6,173 nucleotides of DNA from Lachnospiraceae bacterium (GTDB lineage Bacteria > Bacillota > Clostridia > Lachnospirales > Lachnospiraceae). Every line of letters begins with the position of its first letter. Position 1 is the stretch's first letter. Below are positions 1 through 5,705 of this stretch, one piece after another. The notes under the pieces are model-generated. The model was not told the origin of the DNA. It did not search any database and saw only the letters and a list, made by a program, of their open reading frames with translations. The stretch lies in assembly GCA_900759225.1 (NCBI GenBank), contig CAAEUM010000350.1, positions 1-6,173 on the forward strand. Reading direction: 5' to 3'. The position numbers were made by a program, and so were the translations under genes.

Positions 1-679
1 AAAGGAGGTGCGGTTTGCACTAAAACTCAGTGCTGTGACGGCAACGCTGTCCACACTGATCGTTATGCTTCTGGCGCTTCCTACTGCGTATGCACTGACA
101 CGCACCCCCATGCCTCTAAAAGGTCTGGCAGGGATAGTGATCGAACTTACTTTATCATTGCCTTATCTGCTGCTGGGGCTCAGCCTTTTGATACTTTTTT
201 CGTCACCTTTTGGGAAATGGATGAAGGATCATGGATTTAAGGTAGTGTTTTCACCGGCAGGAATTGTTATGGCTCACATTTTAGTAAATCTGCCTTATGC
301 AATCCGGCTTATACGGACTGCATTTGAGGCTTCGGATCAGCGTTTGGAATTTATTGCCCGTACCCTGGGGGCTTCTTCTTTTTGCTGTTTTCTTACAATT
401 CTTCTGCCGATATGTAAAAAAAGCCTTTTGAGCACTGCCATTTTAACCTGGTCCAGGGCTTTGGGGGAATTTGGAGCTACTTTGATGCTGGTAGGAATTA
501 CCCGGTTTAAGACGGAAACACTTCCCGGAAGTATCTATCTTAGTATTTCTACGGGAAATAATGAACAGGCCATGGCCACTGCTATGTTAATGCTGGTTAT
601 TTCGGGTACGGTACTGTTTTTATCTCATTTGCTGACCCAGCCATCTCAAAAGACAAGAAGGCAGGTGTTTTTTTCATGA
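1..679 (+). CDS. modB: Molybdate/tungstate ABC transporter permease, ModB type (5' end outside the window)
   Basis: This is the membrane subunit of an ABC importer for molybdate or tungstate; it forms the channel through the cytoplasmic membrane and receives oxyanion from a surface binding protein. About 225 residues are visible. Several hydrophobic segments can be seen (roughly residues 10-30, 40-65, 83-100, 136-150 and 190-210, counting from the GTG at 8). The permease-to-ATPase coupling loop (EAA loop) reads EFIARTLGASS, near residues 114-124, and is followed by ILLP. The ALGEFGAT stretch near 151-158 is typical of ModB/CysW-type permeases. The frame is open to the left edge. The GTG at 8 overlaps the GGAGG-like string, leaving no room for a ribosome binding site, so the true start is upstream. 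The stop overlaps the next start (ATGA), implying translational coupling to the ATPase. Whether the substrate is molybdate, tungstate or both cannot be told from the permease alone. Confidence 0.88.
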   Translation, partial: KEVRFALKLSAVTATLSTLIVMLLALPTAYALTRTPMPLKGLAGIVIELTLSLPYLLLGLSLLILFSSPFGKWMKDHGFKVVFSPAGIVMAHILVNLPYAIRLIRTAFEASDQRLEFIARTLGASSFCCFLTILLPICKKSLLSTAILTWSRALGEFGATLMLVGITRFKTETLPGSIYLSISTGNNEQAMATAMLMLVISGTVLFLSHLLTQPSQKTRRQVFFS

Positions 680-1389
680 GTGAAATTGTTATCCGGGATT
701 TTTCTGTGAAAAGAGGAAGCTTTCGATTATCCCCTCTGTCTTTTTCGGTGAAGGAGGGGGAAATATTTGCGATCCTGGGCCGCACAGGCTCAGGGAAGAC
801 CGTATTGCTGGAAGCGATCAGCGGAATGTTTCCAGGAGATACAGGGGAGATCCTCTTTGACGGGACAGAGGTCAGAAAAATTCCAATCGACGAAAGGAAG
901 CTTGGGATTGTATATCAGGATCATGGCCTGTTTCCGCATATGAAGGTAAAAGACAATATTGGTTATGGCTTGAAAATGCACAGGATTTCGGGGAAGGAGC
1001 AGGAGCGCCGGGTTAAGGAGCTTCTGGAAATGCTTTGCATTTCTCATATTAAAGATCAGTATCCAGGAACTTTAAGCGGAGGTGAGAGCCAGCGGACAGC
1101 TCTGGCTCGGGCGCTGGCCTTAAAGCCGCAGCTTCTGCTGCTGGATGAGCCCTTTTCAGCACTGGATCCGTCTACCCGCAGGGAGTTATATGGAGAGCTG
1201 CGAAAGATACACAGCTGCTTCGGATGTACGATTATTTTTGTGACCCATGATTTTGAAGAAGCCCGTATGCTGGCTGACAGAGTGGCGATTCTCCTGGAGG
1301 GTCAGTTAAAAGCGGTAATGTCTGTGGATGAAATGGATTCAGGAAGCTTTGGCAGGGATGTAGAGGTTTTTTTAGGAAGAGAGGCTTAA
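676..1389 (+). CDS. modC: Molybdate/tungstate ABC transporter ATP-binding protein, ModC type, without TOBE domain
   Basis: This is the cytoplasmic ATPase that powers oxyanion import with the preceding permease. In 237 residues all nucleotide-binding motifs are intact: Walker A GRTGSGKT (35-42), Q-loop QDHGLFPHM (Q81), ABC signature LSGGESQR (133-140), Walker B LLLLDEPF (153-160, catalytic E158), D-loop SALD (161-164) and H-loop H191 in FVTHD. The GLFPHM Q-loop context is common in ModC, WtpC and related oxyanion ATPases. The ATG overlaps the permease stop, with AGGTG-like purines upstream. The protein stops soon after the ABC domain: the C-terminal TOBE/Mop molybdate-sensing domain of E. coli ModC (about 350 residues in all) is missing, so feedback by bound molybdate at that site is not expected. 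The gene could equally be named for tungstate (wtpC/tupC type). The ABC importer ATPase role is certain; the substrate is inferred from the permease. Confidence 0.88.
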   Translation: MSEIVIRDFSVKRGSFRLSPLSFSVKEGEIFAILGRTGSGKTVLLEAISGMFPGDTGEILFDGTEVRKIPIDERKLGIVYQDHGLFPHMKVKDNIGYGLKMHRISGKEQERRVKELLEMLCISHIKDQYPGTLSGGESQRTALARALALKPQLLLLDEPFSALDPSTRRELYGELRKIHSCFGCTIIFVTHDFEEARMLADRVAILLEGQLKAVMSVDEMDSGSFGRDVEVFLGREA

Positions 1390-1420
1390 ATAAACCAGTA
1401 CAATAAAAATAGAACAATAG

Positions 1421-1428
1421 GGAGAAGG
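1421..1428 (+). promoter_or_regulatory. Ribosome binding site of the DUF364 gene
   Basis: GGAGAAGG lies 7 bases before the ATG at 1436. It favours that ATG over the TTG one codon upstream (1433), which would leave only 4 bases of spacing. Confidence 0.7.
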
Positions 1429-1435
1429 AATTTTG

Positions 1436-2203
1436 ATGGAAAAGAGAAATCATTATGGGGGATTTTATGAGGAACTGAAATCACGTTTTATGGATTTAGT
1501 GCAGTCAGAGGGGATTTTAAAGGAAGAAATCTGTGTATCTACAAAGGTACTGACAGCTGAGGAGGCGATTGGAAATACGAAAAGGAAGGACTTTCCTATT
1601 ATTACCGGAAAGGACGTGATGATTCAGGCAGAATGCATGGGCTCTCTGGGGCAGGCCTTTACAGATGCACCATCTGCATTTAAGGGAAATTTAGAAGAGA
1701 TCTGTGAACTGGATCTGGAGAACCCCCATTGCCGCAGTCTGTTTGTGGCTTCCCTTAATGCGGTAATGAAGCACCTGGGCCGGACTGAATGTACGGTTCA
1801 CTGTAAAAACCAGGGGCCGGAGCTGTGTGCAAAGGAGGCAGCCGCCTATATCCACAGTCATTATGGAAATCCGTCCATTGCGTTAATTGGTTACCAGCCG
1901 GCTTTGCTGGAATGTTTGTCAAAGGATTATAAGGTAAGGGCTGTGGATCTGAATTTGGATCATATTGGACAGATACGCTTTGGCGTCCGGATTGAGGATG
2001 GGAGAAAAAACGAGATTACGAAAATGCTTTGTGAAGAGGCCAATCTGGTATTATGCACCGGAAGCACAATCTGCAACGGTTCCATTGTGGATTTCCTCCC
2101 CTATAAAGAGAAGGCATTGTTTTATGGTACAACCCTGGCAGGGGCTGCCGCTTTAATGGATCTGCCCAGATTGTGCTTTGCCGGAAAGTATCAGGGATCC
2201 TGA
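1436..2203 (+). CDS. DUF4213/DUF364 Rossmann-like protein (putative heavy-metal chelation family)
   Basis: This 255-residue protein belongs by sequence style to the two-part DUF4213 + DUF364 family. Family members have an N-terminal enolase-N-like domain and a C-terminal Rossmann-like domain, and a metal or cofactor chelation role has been proposed but not proven. Recognisable blocks are LTAEEAIGNTKRKDFPI (39-55), GQAFTDAP (72-79), LNAVMKHLG (107-115), TVHCK (120-124), the glycine-containing ALIGYQPALLE (149-159) and TGSTICNGSI (198-207). There is no signal peptide or membrane segment, so it should be cytoplasmic. It is rich in cysteine, including CEL, HCR, ECTVHCK and LCTGSTICNG, but no classical metal-site spacing stands out. 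It follows the ATPase gene by 46 bases with no clear terminator between, so it is probably cotranscribed with the oxyanion transporter. That suggests a job in handling molybdenum, tungsten or another metal after uptake. Family assignment is good; function is inferred from context. Confidence 0.8.
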   Translation: MEKRNHYGGFYEELKSRFMDLVQSEGILKEEICVSTKVLTAEEAIGNTKRKDFPIITGKDVMIQAECMGSLGQAFTDAPSAFKGNLEEICELDLENPHCRSLFVASLNAVMKHLGRTECTVHCKNQGPELCAKEAAAYIHSHYGNPSIALIGYQPALLECLSKDYKVRAVDLNLDHIGQIRFGVRIEDGRKNEITKMLCEEANLVLCTGSTICNGSIVDFLPYKEKALFYGTTLAGAAALMDLPRLCFAGKYQGS

Positions 2204-2209
2204 CAGCGG

Positions 2210-2872
2210 TTATTTCTTTTTCTTTGTAGCAGTAGGCAGATCCCAGCAGTAGCGGGTAGCCAGCATACGGATCAGGATAACCAGGCAGGCGCTGATGATC
2301 ATTGCAAGGTCATTGTCATTGGAGCTTAGGCCTGACAGGAATACATAGCAGAGGGCACCGGCCAGTGAGGCGCAGGCATATACATGTTTCCTGAGGATAA
2401 AAGGTGTTTGTCCGGCCATGATATCACGAAGTACGCCGCCGCCAACTCCTGTAAGGACTCCCAGGAAGATGGACAGGAAATGGTAATCCTTGTAGCCCGC
2501 CATAATTGCAGTATCAATCCCGGTAACAGTGAAAGCGCCCAGGCCAATGGCATCAAATATGTTCATCACTTTTTCGTAAGTTTCGATGGAACGGCTTTCC
2601 AGGATCCGTTGATTTGCCCTTACGATACAAAAGAGAACAATGACTGTGACAAAGGCCATAATAACGTAGATTGGGTTTAAAAACAGGCTGGGAGGTACAT
2701 TCCCAAGCAGGAGGTCACGCAGCATACCGCCCCCCACAGCGGTCGTTACGCCTAAAACAATTACCCCCAATAGATCAAGCTGCTGGCGGATCGCAACCAT
2801 AGCTCCGGAGGAAGCAAAGGCGATGGTCCCTGCAGCTTCAATGAGAAAGAAGATAGAAAAATCAATATTCAT
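2210..2872 (-). CDS. TRIC/YadS-type channel (UPF0126 family membrane protein)
   Basis: This 220-residue integral membrane protein has the internal duplication of the UPF0126/TRIC family. Each half begins with an acidic helix and carries the glycine-arginine motif: GGGMLRD at residues 47-53 and GGGVLRD at 144-150. The halves open with EAAGTIAFASSGAM and FDAIGLGAFTVTGIDTAI. About seven membrane helices are visible and the tail ends in KKKK. Bacterial TRIC homologues are trimeric cation (K+) channels, and the same Pfam family has been linked to glycine transport; the sequence cannot decide between them. The start at 2872 is chosen because MNIDFSIFFLIEAAG matches the usual N-terminus and is preceded by ATAGGTG. 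The frame runs 25 codons further upstream, but that stretch lies in a hairpin and reads as non-membrane, basic sequence. The gene converges on the DUF364 gene with a 6-base gap, and asnA lies upstream on the same strand. Confidence 0.88.
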   Translation of the reverse strand: MNIDFSIFFLIEAAGTIAFASSGAMVAIRQQLDLLGVIVLGVTTAVGGGMLRDLLLGNVPPSLFLNPIYVIMAFVTVIVLFCIVRANQRILESRSIETYEKVMNIFDAIGLGAFTVTGIDTAIMAGYKDYHFLSIFLGVLTGVGGGVLRDIMAGQTPFILRKHVYACASLAGALCYVFLSGLSSNDNDLAMIISACLVILIRMLATRYCWDLPTATKKKK

Positions 2873-2887
2873 GCTACACCTATATGA

Positions 2888-2925
2888 CAGCCGTTTTCCG
2901 TCACGCTTGCATCCGGAAACGGCTG
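2888..2925 (-). promoter_or_regulatory. Stem-loop in the 5' leader of the channel gene
   Basis: The arms 2888-2900 and 2914-2925 pair over 12 base pairs with one bulged base and a 13-base loop; the outer part is CAGCCG/CGGCTG. The structure begins about where transcription from the -10 box at 2930-2935 would start, and ends 15 bases before the ATG, just ahead of the weak AGGTG ribosome binding site. It has no U-tract on the minus strand, so it is not a standard terminator for asnA. A role in mRNA stability or translation control is inference. Confidence 0.55.
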
Positions 2926-2929
2926 GATT

Positions 2930-2935
2930 ATTATA
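2930..2935 (-). promoter_or_regulatory. Candidate -10 box (TATAAT) for the channel gene
   Basis: The minus strand reads a perfect TATAAT here within AAAATATAATAATCC. No good -35 is seen at 16-18 bases: that region falls inside the neighbouring 2947-2966 hairpin, and the best hexamer is a poor TGTCCA. The predicted transcript start is near 2923, about 50 bases before the start codon. Confidence 0.35.
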
Positions 2936-2946
2936 TTTTGGTTTCA

Positions 2947-2966
2947 CATCGGATGGACATCCGATG
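2947..2966 (-). repeat. Inverted repeat between asnA and the channel gene (8 bp stem, 4-base loop)
   Basis: CATCGGAT and ATCCGATG pair perfectly around a 4-base loop, GGAC on the plus strand. This hairpin abuts the next one (2967-2995) with no base between, so the two could stack coaxially in RNA or extrude as paired cruciforms in DNA. Confidence 0.7.
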
Positions 2967-2995
2967 CTTCTTGTCCGGTGCAGCCGGACAAGAAG
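2967..2995 (-). repeat. Perfect 12 bp inverted repeat downstream of asnA
   Basis: CTTCTTGTCCGG and CCGGACAAGAAG pair without mismatch around the loop TGCAG. On the asnA transcript this is the first of three hairpins after the stop codon, about 33 bases downstream. It is followed by another hairpin and not by a run of U, so it is not a classical intrinsic terminator. It may protect the asnA 3' end, attenuate read-through into the channel gene, or be a copy of a genomic palindromic repeat. Confidence 0.7.
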
Positions 2996-3027
2996 ATGCC
3001 CCTTAGCTAACTGTTACATATTTTGTT

Positions 3028-4035
3028 TTATAAAAGATGAATGTTGTGCTGGCTGCAGACCTGCCGCATTTCTTTCGGCCAGATGCTGGCCTGTACTTCT
3101 CCAATGTGGGCCCGGTCTAAAAGAAGCATACACAGACGGGACTGTCCAATGCCGCCGCCGATCGTATAGGGGAGCTCTCCCTTTAAAAGCATCTGGTGAT
3201 AGGGAAGTGACTTGCGGTCTTCACAGCCTGCTTTCTTCAGCTGTTCTTCCAGAGACTGCTCATCTACACGGATTCCCATACTGGAGATTTCCAGCGCACA
3301 CTGGAGGGTATCGAACCAGAACAGGATATCACCGTTTAACTTCCAGTCATCATAGTCAGGAGCGCGGCCGTCATGCGGTTTTCCGCTGGCAAGCTTATCA
3401 CCAATCTGCATAAGGAAAACACAGCCGTGTTCTTTTGTGATCAGGTTTTCCCTCTCTTTTGGAGTTTTATCCGGATACATATCCTCCAGCTCCTGGGTTG
3501 TAATAAAGAAAATATCATTTGGAAGATGTTTTACAGCCTGGGGGTATTTGTACCATACCTCATGCTGCATATGCTTGATAATTTTGAAAATCCTGCGTAC
3601 GGTGTCTTTTAAGGTATCAAGATTGCGGTCTTCCTTTGTAATAACCTGCTCCCAGTCCCACTGGTCTACGTAGCAGGAATGAAGGTTATCCAGCTCTTCA
3701 TCCCGGCGGATTGCGTTCATATTTGTATAGAGACCCTCTCCGGGCTCAAAGCCGTAGGTCTTTAAAGCAATACGCTTCCATTTTGCCAAGGAATGTACAA
3801 CCTCCAGAGTCTCGCCTGGAAGTCCCAGCATATCAAAAGAAACAGGGCGTTCTGTTCCGTTCAGGTTATCATTTAAACCGCTGCTTTTTTCTACGAACAA
3901 AGGGGCAGAAATACGTTCCAGATGCATTTCACGTCCCATTTCCTTCTGGAAAGTGTCACGTATGTACTTGATGGCGTCCTGGGTTTCCCGGATTGTAAGC
4001 CGGGGGTCATAGTCATGGGGCAAAATCAGTTCCAT
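3028..4035 (-). CDS. asnA: Aspartate--ammonia ligase (asparagine synthetase A)
   Basis: AsnA makes asparagine from aspartate, ammonia and ATP, giving AMP and pyrophosphate, in the cytoplasm. It is a class II aminoacyl-tRNA-synthetase-like enzyme that uses ammonia and not glutamine. The 335-residue product is close to the 330 residues of E. coli AsnA and aligns along its length. Shared blocks are [10 protein letters not shown] (79-88), [12 protein letters not shown] (99-110), YVDQWDWE (122-129), RAPDYDDW (234-241), SSMGIRVD (251-258) and the ATP-site motif [10 protein letters not shown] (291-300). By alignment from memory, the E. coli catalytic residues D46, R100 and Q116 correspond to D56, R110 and Q125, all present. 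The start at 4035 is fixed by a strong AAGGAGG 8 bases upstream; the frame extends 23 codons further, but that part reads through the ribosome binding site. It sits 100 bases after the DUF3006 gene and may have its own promoter. No truncation or frameshift is seen. Confidence 0.97.
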   Translation of the reverse strand: MELILPHDYDPRLTIRETQDAIKYIRDTFQKEMGREMHLERISAPLFVEKSSGLNDNLNGTERPVSFDMLGLPGETLEVVHSLAKWKRIALKTYGFEPGEGLYTNMNAIRRDEELDNLHSCYVDQWDWEQVITKEDRNLDTLKDTVRRIFKIIKHMQHEVWYKYPQAVKHLPNDIFFITTQELEDMYPDKTPKERENLITKEHGCVFLMQIGDKLASGKPHDGRAPDYDDWKLNGDILFWFDTLQCALEISSMGIRVDEQSLEEQLKKAGCEDRKSLPYHQMLLKGELPYTIGGGIGQSRLCMLLLDRAHIGEVQASIWPKEMRQVCSQHNIHLL

Positions 4036-4043
4036 TGGTAAAT

Positions 4044-4050
4044 CCTCCTT
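4044..4050 (-). promoter_or_regulatory. Ribosome binding site of asnA
   Basis: The minus strand reads AAGGAGG, 8 bases before the ATG at 4035. It decides the start against the in-frame ATG at 4104, which would add 23 residues absent from the family. Confidence 0.85.
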
Positions 4051-4094
4051 GTTTCGCGGGAGTTTTTCAAGAGAACCCCGTTTTTCTGCTACAT

Positions 4095-4123
4095 ATGGTA
4101 TCATTTATACAGGAAAGCCGCAA
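4095..4123 (-). promoter_or_regulatory. Weak candidate promoter for asnA
   Basis: On the minus strand TTGCGG (4118-4123) is followed after 17 bases by TACCAT (4095-4100). The hexamers match consensus at three and four positions. It lies in the gap after the DUF3006 gene, about 60-90 bases before the asnA start. asnA could instead be read from the upstream lipoprotein promoter. Confidence 0.28.
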
Positions 4124-4135
4124 GCCTTATTTTTG

Positions 4136-4354
4136 TTAAGATTGAAATAAATCCATCATCTTTTTTCGTATTTTTTCCCGTCTGTCCTGGGTTTCTTTCA
4201 GATCCACTGAAAAAATCCCCTCATTTTCGGAAAGGACATCTCCTTCTTTTAAAGTTTTTGGCAGCTGATCTCTTGGAATCTGCACCTGTTTCTGCTCTTC
4301 GTCCTGGCAGACGGCCAGATATTCTTCCAGACGGTCAATAATATATTTTTTCAT
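4136..4354 (-). CDS. DUF3006-type small protein
   Basis: This 72-residue protein fits the DUF3006 pattern. It has an N-terminal strand IIDRLEEYLAVCQDEE (5-20), then IPRDQLPKTLKEGDVL (26-41), a short strand region around 46-52 and a charged helix RREKIRKKMMDLF (58-70). It has no signal peptide or membrane segment, so it should stay in the cytoplasm. The start is supported by AAAGGA 8 bases before the ATG. From general knowledge, DUF3006 genes often sit directly beside genes for ComEC-like MBL-fold hydrolases, as here: the lipoprotein gene ends 46 bases upstream on the same strand. The biochemical role is unknown. Translation control, nucleic-acid binding or an accessory role for the hydrolase are all possible, and none is shown by the sequence. 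Confidence 0.8.
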   Translation of the reverse strand: MKKYIIDRLEEYLAVCQDEEQKQVQIPRDQLPKTLKEGDVLSENEGIFSVDLKETQDRREKIRKKMMDLFQS

Positions 4355-4400
4355 AAGCTGGTTCCTTTCGTGTTTGGTTTTTTTAAAAGTATTGCCATTG

Positions 4401-5495
4401 TCAGGGCCTGCACTGCCCGCAGGGGGAAAAGCCCTGATTTATAAGTTCTTCTCTTGTGCCTGTAAATTCTTCGCGGTTTGCATCCTGGATCTGAGAGACA
4501 GAGGAACAGTCGGGCAGATGGAATTTTTTTGTATTGCTGTTAAGGACATAGGCTGCAGCTTCTGAGGATACATCCGCCGGGGCGGAGGCATCTGAAAGCT
4601 CCTTTCCGGAGGAGCTGCTCCAGGTGACAGAAGAACCATCACTGGAAGCGATGATCGTTCCAAGCTGGTCAGTGCGCAGGATCTGGATACCATTCTTTTG
4701 CAATTTTTCCAGGGTTTCCCTGTGAGGATGTCCATAGGAGTTGTCTTTTCCGCATTGGATCACAGCCCAGGAAGGAGAAACCTTTTTCAGGAAAGCTTCA
4801 CAGGAGGAGGTACTGCTGCCATGATGGCCGGACTTTAATACATCGGCAGAAAGGACTTCACCACTGTTTACCATATCAGTTTCTGCCAGTTCTTCCGCAT
4901 CTCCGCACATAACAAAGGAGGTGTCATTAAAAACAAGGCGGATCCCTACAGACCAGTTATTTAAATCATCCCCATAATCTTTTAAGGGAGAGAGGATAGT
5001 AAACTGGGCATCTCCAAGGGGATAGGAGGTGCCGGGAACCGGTTTTGTAAGCTTCAGGTTTTGTGCAGCAGCTGCATCGAGAACATCTTCAAAGGTTTTT
5101 GTAGTGTGTTCTTTTGGAGGAAGGATCAGGGTTTCTGCAGGAAAGGCATTAAGGACATCATCCAGCCCTCCGATGTGGTCAGAATGTGGGTGCGTCCCGA
5201 TCACGTAATCCAGCTTGTGAACGCCTGCCTGTTTTAAGTAGGAAACAACGGTTTTCCCCTGGTCATTTTCGCCTGCGTCAATCAGAAGGAAATGTCCATC
5301 TGCTTCCGCCAGGATAGAATCTCCCTGGCCTACATCAATGAAATGAACCTTTAGAAAGCCGTCTGCTGTGGCGGAAACAGCAGAAGAAGGAGAAGCATTA
5401 TCGGAAGAACCGCAGCCTGCAAGGAAAAAGAGCAGAAGCACAGTTATAAAAATAAGATGTCTCAGGGTATTGTGTTTAAAGTTTCTTCCAGTCAT
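4401..5495 (-). CDS. Surface lipoprotein with ComEC-like MBL-fold hydrolase domain and C-terminal His/Cys module
   Basis: This is a predicted exported, lipid-anchored metallo-hydrolase of 364 residues. It begins with a basic n-region, a hydrophobic core (about 13-25) and lipobox LAGC with acylated C28. After a short Ser/Ala linker comes a ComEC/Rec2-type metallo-beta-lactamase domain: HFIDVGQGDS (51-60), LLIDAG (70-75), metal motif THPHSDH (101-107), CGDAE with D199, SGHHGSS (222-228) and YGHPH (254-258). A Ser/Ala-rich linker (about 293-313) leads to YVLNSNTKKFHLPDC...CGQC, in which H326, C330, C359 and C362 could bind zinc, as in small Ada-like modules on nucleases. ComEC-family MBL domains are thought to cut DNA, so a cell-surface nuclease is plausible but unproven; phosphodiester or other substrates are possible. 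The start at 5495 is chosen for the signal peptide and the AGAAAGG upstream (12-base spacing). Longer in-frame starts (5519, 5582) lack a ribosome binding site and overlie the promoter or leader. The DUF3006 gene follows. Confidence 0.88.
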   Translation of the reverse strand: MTGRNFKHNTLRHLIFITVLLLFFLAGCGSSDNASPSSAVSATADGFLKVHFIDVGQGDSILAEADGHFLLIDAGENDQGKTVVSYLKQAGVHKLDYVIGTHPHSDHIGGLDDVLNAFPAETLILPPKEHTTKTFEDVLDAAAAQNLKLTKPVPGTSYPLGDAQFTILSPLKDYGDDLNNWSVGIRLVFNDTSFVMCGDAEELAETDMVNSGEVLSADVLKSGHHGSSTSSCEAFLKKVSPSWAVIQCGKDNSYGHPHRETLEKLQKNGIQILRTDQLGTIIASSDGSSVTWSSSSGKELSDASAPADVSSEAAAYVLNSNTKKFHLPDCSSVSQIQDANREEFTGTREELINQGFSPCGQCRP

Positions 5496-5548
5496 AAGAT
5501 CAGTCAGCCTTTCTGTCATATCATGTGAGCATTTATTGTCATAGATTA

Positions 5549-5577
5549 AGTATATCGCATTTCCGGTAAAATTACAA
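5549..5577 (-). promoter_or_regulatory. Sigma-A type promoter of the MBL lipoprotein gene
   Basis: On the minus strand TTGTAA (-35, 5572-5577) is followed after exactly 17 bases by TATACT (-10, 5549-5554). The predicted start is near 5542, giving a leader of roughly 45 bases before the ATG at 5495. It lies 2 bases downstream of the large palindrome. Confidence 0.65.
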
Positions 5578-5579
5578 GA

Positions 5580-5603
5580 CAAAAAGAACGTTTGTTCTTT
5601 TTG
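5580..5603. promoter_or_regulatory. 24-base palindrome resembling a Gram-positive LexA (SOS) box
   Basis: Ten-base arms, CAAAAAGAAC and GTTCTTTTTG, flank a 4-base centre. The core is GAAC-N4-GTTC (5586-5597). Read on the minus strand it is AGAACAAACGTTCT, which fits the DinR/LexA consensus CGAACRNRYGTTYC at every inner position and differs only in the two outermost bases. It lies immediately upstream of the lipoprotein -35 box and about 70 bases before the opposing promoter. Because the flanking genes diverge, no terminator is needed here. Still, the A/T-rich arms could also form a weak bidirectional hairpin terminator. Confidence 0.5.
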
Positions 5604-5675
5604 GCGGTTCAGCCATGTGAAGATCCGGGCAGAGGACAGACAGGCAGTCTGAAAATGATTCGATTTCGGACATGA

Positions 5676-5705
5676 TGGATAAAAAGGGCGGATTTTGCAT
5701 ATAAT
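5676..5705 (+). promoter_or_regulatory. Promoter of the small coiled-coil gene
   Basis: There is a perfect -10 TATAAT at 5700-5705 and an imperfect -35 TGGATA (4 of 6) at 5676-5681, with an 18-base spacer. The predicted start is near 5712, about 58 bases before the ATG at 5770. Confidence 0.5.

Noticed and set aside
8..10. GTG as the true start of the permease, helped by the AAAGGAGG-like string at the window edge
   Set aside because: The GGAGG overlaps the GTG, so there is no spacing for ribosome binding, and the frame stays open to the left edge; ModB-type permeases have a little more sequence before this point.
2191..2220. Intrinsic terminator after the DUF364 gene (TCAGG-GAT-CCTGA followed by a T-rich stretch)
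   Set aside because: The stem is only 5 bp, overlaps the stop codon, and the T-rich part is 10 or more bases away and is the coding end (poly-Lys) of the convergent channel gene. It may act weakly but cannot be supported.
2873..2947. N-terminal extension of the channel protein by 25 residues
   Set aside because: The stretch coincides with a hairpin and a TATAAT box, has no ribosome binding site at its start and is not a family feature; MNIDFSIFF is the normal type of N-terminus.
2873..3027. Glycine riboswitch or guanidine (mini-ykkC) riboswitch upstream of the channel gene
   Set aside because: The conserved glycine-aptamer core is absent, and the hairpin loops (GTCC, CTGCA on the minus strand) do not carry the ACGR tetraloops of guanidine-II elements.
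2823..3413. A 196-codon open frame on the plus strand across the channel/asnA junction
   Set aside because: It lies opposite two well-supported genes and the hairpin region, and its translation is Cys/Arg/His-rich with no domain resemblance: a shadow frame.
4036..4104. Longer AsnA starting at the ATG at 4104
   Set aside because: The extra 23 residues translate through the AAGGAGG site and are absent from AsnA proteins; the start at 4035 gives the expected length.
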